Assembly: GCF_900698965.1 (NCBI RefSeq)
Contig: NZ_LR217725.1
Span: forward strand, 1 to 64,000
Direction of reading: 5' to 3'
DNA: 64,000 nucleotides
From: Erwinia_E haradaeae_A
Lineage (GTDB): Bacteria > Pseudomonadota > Gammaproteobacteria > Enterobacterales > Enterobacteriaceae
Shown: in pieces, positions 59,627-64,000 of the stretch
Layout: the number at the start of each line of letters is the position of its first letter
How positions within the stretch are numbered: the stretch's first letter is position 1
Program-made: the position numbers and the translations under genes
The notes under the pieces: generated by a model
The model's input: the letters and a program-made list of their open reading frames with translations, nothing else
Database searches by the model: none
What the model was told of the DNA's origin: nothing

Positions 59627-59652
59627 AAATAGAATAGAATTCTATTCTATTT
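59627..59652. repeat. perfect 26-bp palindrome
   Basis: AAATAGAATAGAA joined directly to TTCTATTCTATTT, centred on GAATTC. It could be a dimeric protein-binding site or a product of template switching. It lies 200 bases upstream of the antiporter start. Confidence 0.9.
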
Positions 59653-60361
59653 TAATGAGTGCAAATTATTTGTATGCTGGTCATAACCTGGTGCTATAGA
59701 AAACTCATCAATACACTTATTAAAATTATTTTTATATTTAATCCTTCTTAAATACTATTATTGATTTTAATTGTATTATTCTATAACTGGCAAATAAGAT
59801 ATTACACATAGAAAATAATTTTATATAATAGTTCTATTAAAGAACGCTATTTTTACCGATGTTTGCCTCTCATGAGACTCTGGAGTATTTGTAAGGTATC
59901 CACTATCAGTGATATACTATACTGGATTTTGATAGACTATCACAAAAATTTTTATATTAATGTCTGGAATTGTAAGAATGTATCTCCTATGTTTAGTATC
60001 GTGATGTGAATTTTAATTTTAGATATGTATATTAAGAGATGCATAGAGGGTTCTCGAAAAACTAAAAATCCAATGACTGATTGGTATCTGTTCTATCTTA
60101 GAGCAGATAAACAAGGTTTTTATTAGAGATAAAAATAGAGATTATCAATGCAGACAGTAATGCAGACAGTATAGTGGCCCTGGCGATAAAAGAATTTGCT
60201 TAATCTATAGATAGTAGTATATTGATACTATCCGAAGTTTGTAGATGATATAGTCCGAACCAGTATATATCGTGTATAGTGCTTTAAATCATAACGAATG
60301 TATATTTTTTTGACTACTAGGTCCAACTTGTATCTCTTTACCTTGATTTGCTTTGGTCTAA

Positions 60362-60381
60362 ATCTGCTATTTATAGCAGAT
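60362..60381. repeat. hairpin 9/2/9
   Basis: ATCTGCTAT and ATAGCAGAT separated by TT. No T tract follows. Confidence 0.6.
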
Positions 60382-61421
60382 GCTTCAATATAAACAAGTC
60401 ATTTATAATTTAAGATTTGTAAAATGAAGCGCGTCTAAACTCAGTGCGTTTGATTCAATCAGAGATTGTCTTATTTTATTACTGTATCTTTGAGCATTAC
60501 TGCGTCTTGTAAAAGTTAGTCACAATAAATGCTAATGTGTATTGTGTAAGACACGGATAGATTATAATAATATCTAGAGCAGAGGCCTTGGTGATATCTT
60601 AAAGTAAACCTAGCCTTTAGCATAACTAAGATTTACATTTGCGGGATAGTTCAGAAAAAATAAATAAATTATATCATATCCTCTTCAACTACTCAATCTA
60701 TCCTAACAATTTATATCTGATGGATTGTACCAAGACTCATATACTACAGACTGTTGAATAAATATTGATGATTCACATGATGTACGCTTAAATATTCAGA
60801 AACTTACAGTGATGCCGCTGGGATGTTGTTTTAGCTATATAAAAGTAAGTGAGATTTGAAGTAATATCTATATCATAAAACTTAGTATGCATATCATAGC
60901 AGCTTTATTAGCACCTCATTACTCTGTTTGTTGTATCTCATTATGCATAAAGACATCCAATATAAGATATAATAATATGTTTAATAGTAGTTACCTAGAA
61001 TCTTGAATTTTTATTCAATAACTCAAGAACTTATGCCTGAGAACTTTTTCATGTTTTTCTCTCTAGCTAGCGAGTCTTTATGTCTAACGGAAGGTCTGAA
61101 AGTGCCATTCAATAGGAAGAAAGAGTACGTAAATAGGTGATCCATTAGTCAAATCTGGCAAATATTAGATATGTATACTGATACTGATATATAAATTTTC
61201 TGCACCTTTGTGAAGTTACATCTTCCGTGTCTTATTAAAAGACATGAGCTTCTCTTTAGATATCACACGACGAATTTTGCTCAGATTACTTATTAAAGTA
61301 TTAAGGGGTATATCTTAATATAGAAATATGTGAACACATTCTTTTTAAGTGGTTGGTGTCAGATAATGCGAATACGTACGCCATGAGATGGTCTAATCTC
61401 GCGTAGAACATTAAAGTTTAG

Positions 61422-62855
61422 TTAAAGATATTCAGTTTGTAAAGAAAACTGAATATCTTTCGTGTAATCTAATAATGCCTCAAGATGAGCTTGCTTGACT
61501 TGATCATATTGATACTGAGTATGCAGTGACTCGATGTTTTTGATATATTCTTGTATGCGTTTTTTATTGAGTATTTCGCGCCTATGTTGCAACCATGCGA
61601 TTTTTTCTAGGGGTGTTAATAAATCTGGAAAATTTCGCGCACGAAATCGAAAAAAAAGCTGTTTAATACGTTTGTCATAAAATGTGAGATTTAAGGTCAA
61701 CAGGTGTTTTGCAGAAGTGTGACATATAGTATGTATTGTATGGCGATCAGAGTAATTAAAAAAACCATGATACATTTGTGTATCTACATCTTCTAAAGGG
61801 ATATGTTTTTCCTTTATTATGTACAATTGAGCAACTTTTTCTCTGATTTTTGGATTTTGGAGTAATTTAGCTAGATTATCAGCATAGTATTCTAGGTTTA
61901 TCCCGATACGTAGGGCATCTGACGCGCGTAAGACATTAGCTGGCGCAATAACAGGGCATTTATTTATATGAATGAGCTGTAATGGAAAGTTGGATCTATG
62001 CTGAGCTAGTTTGTGATAATTATCAAGAGATTCGCGTAACAAATCGGTGTCAATCGCTATTAGCGAAGAAACATCTCCCCCAAGATCACACGTTATTAAA
62101 GCGTTTTTATTATGTGGATGCCACGCTAGTGGAGCGACACAGGTTACGTTACTCCTTTTTTTTCCAAACCTGCTCGAAACAAATACAAGTTGTTTCATTT
62201 GTGAAACATTGATTAATGTACGAAGCTTATGCTTTTGTCGATGCGCATATAAAAAATTATATAGTTTTGGTTGTTTTTCTTTGATTAATTTTGCAAGAGC
62301 GATTGTCGCATATACGTCAGATAGTGCGTCATGTGCACTGTTATGAGCGATCTGATTTTCCTGAGTGAGCTTCTCCAAGCGAAAGGTAGGACATCCTTGA
62401 GTGTCTGTTGGCCAACGAATACCATCTGGACGTAAGGCGAAGCAAGCTCTCACTACATCTAATAAATCCCATCGACTATTAGAATTCTTCCAGCTCCAAT
62501 CATACGGATCATAGAAGTTTCGGTAAAATAAATTTCGGCTTATCTCATCATCAAAACAAATGTTGTTGTAACCTACAATACAGGTATTCGGTACACAAAA
62601 TATTTGATGAATACGTCGAGTAAAGCTTGCTTCATTTATACCGCGTAACTGGGCGATTTGCGGTGTAATGCCTGTTATAAGAACTGCTTCCGGTTGCGGT
62701 AAATAATCATTGGCTAGGCAGCAATAAATAGTTTCGGGCTCTCCTATAACATTTAAGTCCATATCAGTACGTATTGCAGCAAACTGTGCCGGCCGGTCTA
62801 ACGATGGGCTTGTCCCAAAAGTTTCATAGTCATAAAATAGTAAAGTCGGTTTCAT
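61422..62855 (-). CDS. sbcB: exodeoxyribonuclease I
   Basis: 3'-5' single-strand DNA exonuclease used in mismatch repair and recombination. DEDDh-type active site: DYETFG near the N-terminus, and HDALSDVYATI with the catalytic His and Asp. Later SH3-like and C-terminal domains are recognisable (HINKCPVIAPANVLR, RFRARNFPDLL). The start is set at the ATG at 62855 (MKPTLLFYDYETFG); the frame stays open to an ATG at 62894 with a weak AGG site, so 13 more residues are possible. 477 residues against 475. Its last codons are part of a perfect 15-bp inverted repeat that seems to have added about nine residues. Confidence 0.96.
   Translation of the reverse strand: MKPTLLFYDYETFGTSPSLDRPAQFAAIRTDMDLNVIGEPETIYCCLANDYLPQPEAVLITGITPQIAQLRGINEASFTRRIHQIFCVPNTCIVGYNNICFDDEISRNLFYRNFYDPYDWSWKNSNSRWDLLDVVRACFALRPDGIRWPTDTQGCPTFRLEKLTQENQIAHNSAHDALSDVYATIALAKLIKEKQPKLYNFLYAHRQKHKLRTLINVSQMKQLVFVSSRFGKKRSNVTCVAPLAWHPHNKNALITCDLGGDVSSLIAIDTDLLRESLDNYHKLAQHRSNFPLQLIHINKCPVIAPANVLRASDALRIGINLEYYADNLAKLLQNPKIREKVAQLYIIKEKHIPLEDVDTQMYHGFFNYSDRHTIHTICHTSAKHLLTLNLTFYDKRIKQLFFRFRARNFPDLLTPLEKIAWLQHRREILNKKRIQEYIKNIESLHTQYQYDQVKQAHLEALLDYTKDIQFSLQTEYL
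61424..61460 (-). repeat. perfect 15-bp hairpin spanning the sbcB 3' end
   Basis: AAAGATATTCAGTTT (61424-61438), 7-base loop, AAACTGAATATCTTT (61446-61460). The stop codon of sbcB overlaps its outer edge. The second arm encodes KDIQF and the first encodes QTEYL, so one arm looks copied from the other. Confidence 0.95.
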
Positions 62856-63440
62856 AAATATAGTTTCAGTGTATAGCTTGGCTATATATATCATATAACC
62901 TGGAATAAGCTAGGTGTAGCGCATGTCATACTGATATAGAATGCATTATTAAATATGACAAAAGTTAGCGGTAGTATAAGATAATAGATAAAATTTTACT
63001 GAATAAGATTATAAGTTGTATTATATCGTTATTTTCAATATCTTTTTAGATATTTATAAATATTTTTTAATAATTTATCAGATTACTCAGTACTATGATG
63101 TATGTTAAGAATTAATGAAAGAGACGCGAGATACAATACAGGACTAAACCCATTGTTGTAAAAGTTAAATATAGGGTGTTGTTTATATTGTCAAATATCA
63201 TCCAGAGTTCTCGCTTTTTTTGATAGCAGAACATGCATCACTACGCTTGAGTATCTCAAGGTGTCCTTTGGTAATACAGGTGCTTTTGTCTATTTTTAGC
63301 CAAAAGTACTCTACTTGCAGTAGGCCTGTTTGATGCTTCAGGGCAAATCTAGTAATAATATATAATCATATTAAGGCTTGACTTTCTTACTCATATTAGA
63401 TATTAGTTTTCGTTTATTTTTATTTTATTTTATCTAGTAC

Positions 63441-63471
63441 TATCTTTATATCTTATAAAGATATAAAGATA
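63441..63471. repeat. perfect hairpin 14/3/14
   Basis: TATCTTTATATCTT (63441-63454), loop ATA, AAGATATAAAGATA (63458-63471). Confidence 0.9.
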
Positions 63472-63841
63472 AGCAGTGTGAATATGTGTTTTTATCAAGC
63501 TATACATACTGTACTGAAGGCTAAATTGTGTTTAAGGCTAAATTTTCTCTCTGTAAGTTCAGTCAGTATTTGTCTAATTTAAACTAAGAATTAATGCAAG
63601 CTGGAGATTATTTTGCAAGGCGGATATCTAGAGTAAGACATGAGTTACGGATTGTTAGTGCTAGATCTTAATTTTTTATTTTCTGACATAATATAGATTT
63701 TCTTCTATTAATATGTATTAAGCAAAGAACATGTTGGTTCTGCTAGGTTTTTCGCGGATGGGGCAGGTAAAGTTATCTGATTCGGTCCATAATCTTCAAT
63801 CTCTGTGACATGCTATAATTATCAATGATAAAAATCTATTG

Positions 63842-63850
63842 TGTTATAAT
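63842..63850 (+). promoter_or_regulatory. candidate extended -10 promoter near the window end
   Basis: TGTTATAAT (TGn plus a perfect TATAAT) is followed by a stretch visibly richer in G+C (GGGTCC, GACCGGC) that could be the start of a transcript running out of the window. No matching -35 was found. Confidence 0.3.
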
Positions 63851-64000
63851 CGACAGCAAGGGTCCTGAATGACCGGCTAGGTACTACTGATTAAGTATGC
63901 CTTCTTGTAACCTGTAACCGTTTCTATTTAGAGAAATTTATAATCTAACTGCGCTAAGCATGAAAATTATAAGATATGTTCAATTTAGTATGATCTCACG

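Larger units (their letters stand above)
59427..61421. other. 2.0 kb spacer between the antiporter gene and sbcB
   Basis: No gene. It contains a 22-bp duplication (59519-59562), a 26-bp perfect palindrome (59627-59652), a 9/2/9 hairpin ATCTGCTAT/ATAGCAGAT (60362-60381) and a duplicated ATGCAGACAGTA near 60150-60172. Otherwise featureless A+T-rich DNA. Confidence 0.55.
62856..64000. other. spacer upstream of sbcB to the window end
   Basis: No gene complete or partial was recognised. It contains a perfect 14-bp hairpin (63441-63471), a duplicated AAGGCTAAATT near 63518-63544 and a candidate extended -10 promoter at 63842-63850 that may serve a gene beyond the window. Confidence 0.5.

Noticed and set aside
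59305..59637. 110-codon plus-strand frame at the antiporter start
   Set aside because: Its first part is antisense to the antiporter N-terminus and the rest is low-complexity spacer including a duplication.
60641..60705. GCGGGATAGTTCAG motif resembling a tRNA-Gly 5' end
   Set aside because: Nothing after the first 15 bases fits a tRNA; likely chance.
1..64000. Insertion sequences, prophage or horizontally acquired islands
   Set aside because: No transposase, integrase, phage or toxin genes were seen, and every gene is a typical enterobacterial core gene.

Overview
The window looks like part of a shrinking chromosome from a gammaproteobacterial (Enterobacterales-type) intracellular symbiont. 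The proteins are close to full-length copies of Escherichia coli housekeeping proteins. The DNA is A+T-rich, coding sequence covers only about 61% of the window (37 genes, roughly 38.8 kb), and the spacers reach 3.7 kb without a readable gene. I see no insertion sequence, prophage, CRISPR array, rRNA gene or intact tRNA gene. Old operons survive as islands while single neighbours are missing. A Sodalis-allied or similar insect symbiont in mid-reduction is my inference; no species can be named from this sequence alone.

Layout. 1-9.1 kb: mnmG, pyrG-eno, trxA, rho (plus strand). 10-20 kb (minus strand): apaH, the ribosomal/tRNA-methylase operon rpsP-rimM-trmD-rplS, purL and tadA. 21-29.3 kb (plus): rpiA, lgt, polA, purM-purN. 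29.3-33.1 kb: a large spacer with one relic of an initiator tRNA. 33-36 kb: sppA and ansA, followed by a 3.1 kb spacer. 39.2-46 kb (minus): the F1Fo ATP synthase operon atpBEFHAGDC without atpI. 47.7-49.6 kb: gntK-gntU. 50.4-55.2 kb (minus): rsxABCDG without rsxE. Then prmB (+), a YdgI/ArcD-type amino-acid antiporter (-) and sbcB (-).

How the genes fit together. Energy is covered by ATP synthase, an Rnf/Rsx electron-transfer complex and enolase. Gluconate is imported by GntU and phosphorylated by GntK; with RpiA it can feed the pentose phosphate pathway and so purine synthesis (PurL, PurM, PurN). PyrG makes CTP. AnsA and the YdgI-like antiporter touch amino-acid nitrogen. Translation upkeep is represented by MnmG, TadA, TrmD, RimM, PrmB, S16 and L19; lipoprotein and envelope upkeep by Lgt and SppA; DNA upkeep by PolA and ExoI (SbcB).

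Most notable observations. (1) PolA is full length, but two of the four metal ligands of its 3'-5' proofreading site are replaced, while the polymerase and 5'-nuclease motifs remain. (2) The spacers hold many perfect inverted repeats (arms up to 19 bp) and fresh direct duplications (14-26 bp, mostly two copies), well above my rough chance expectation. One inverted repeat forms the 3' end of sbcB. (3) A decayed tRNA-fMet lies at 32.2 kb. No clear new multi-gene system was found.
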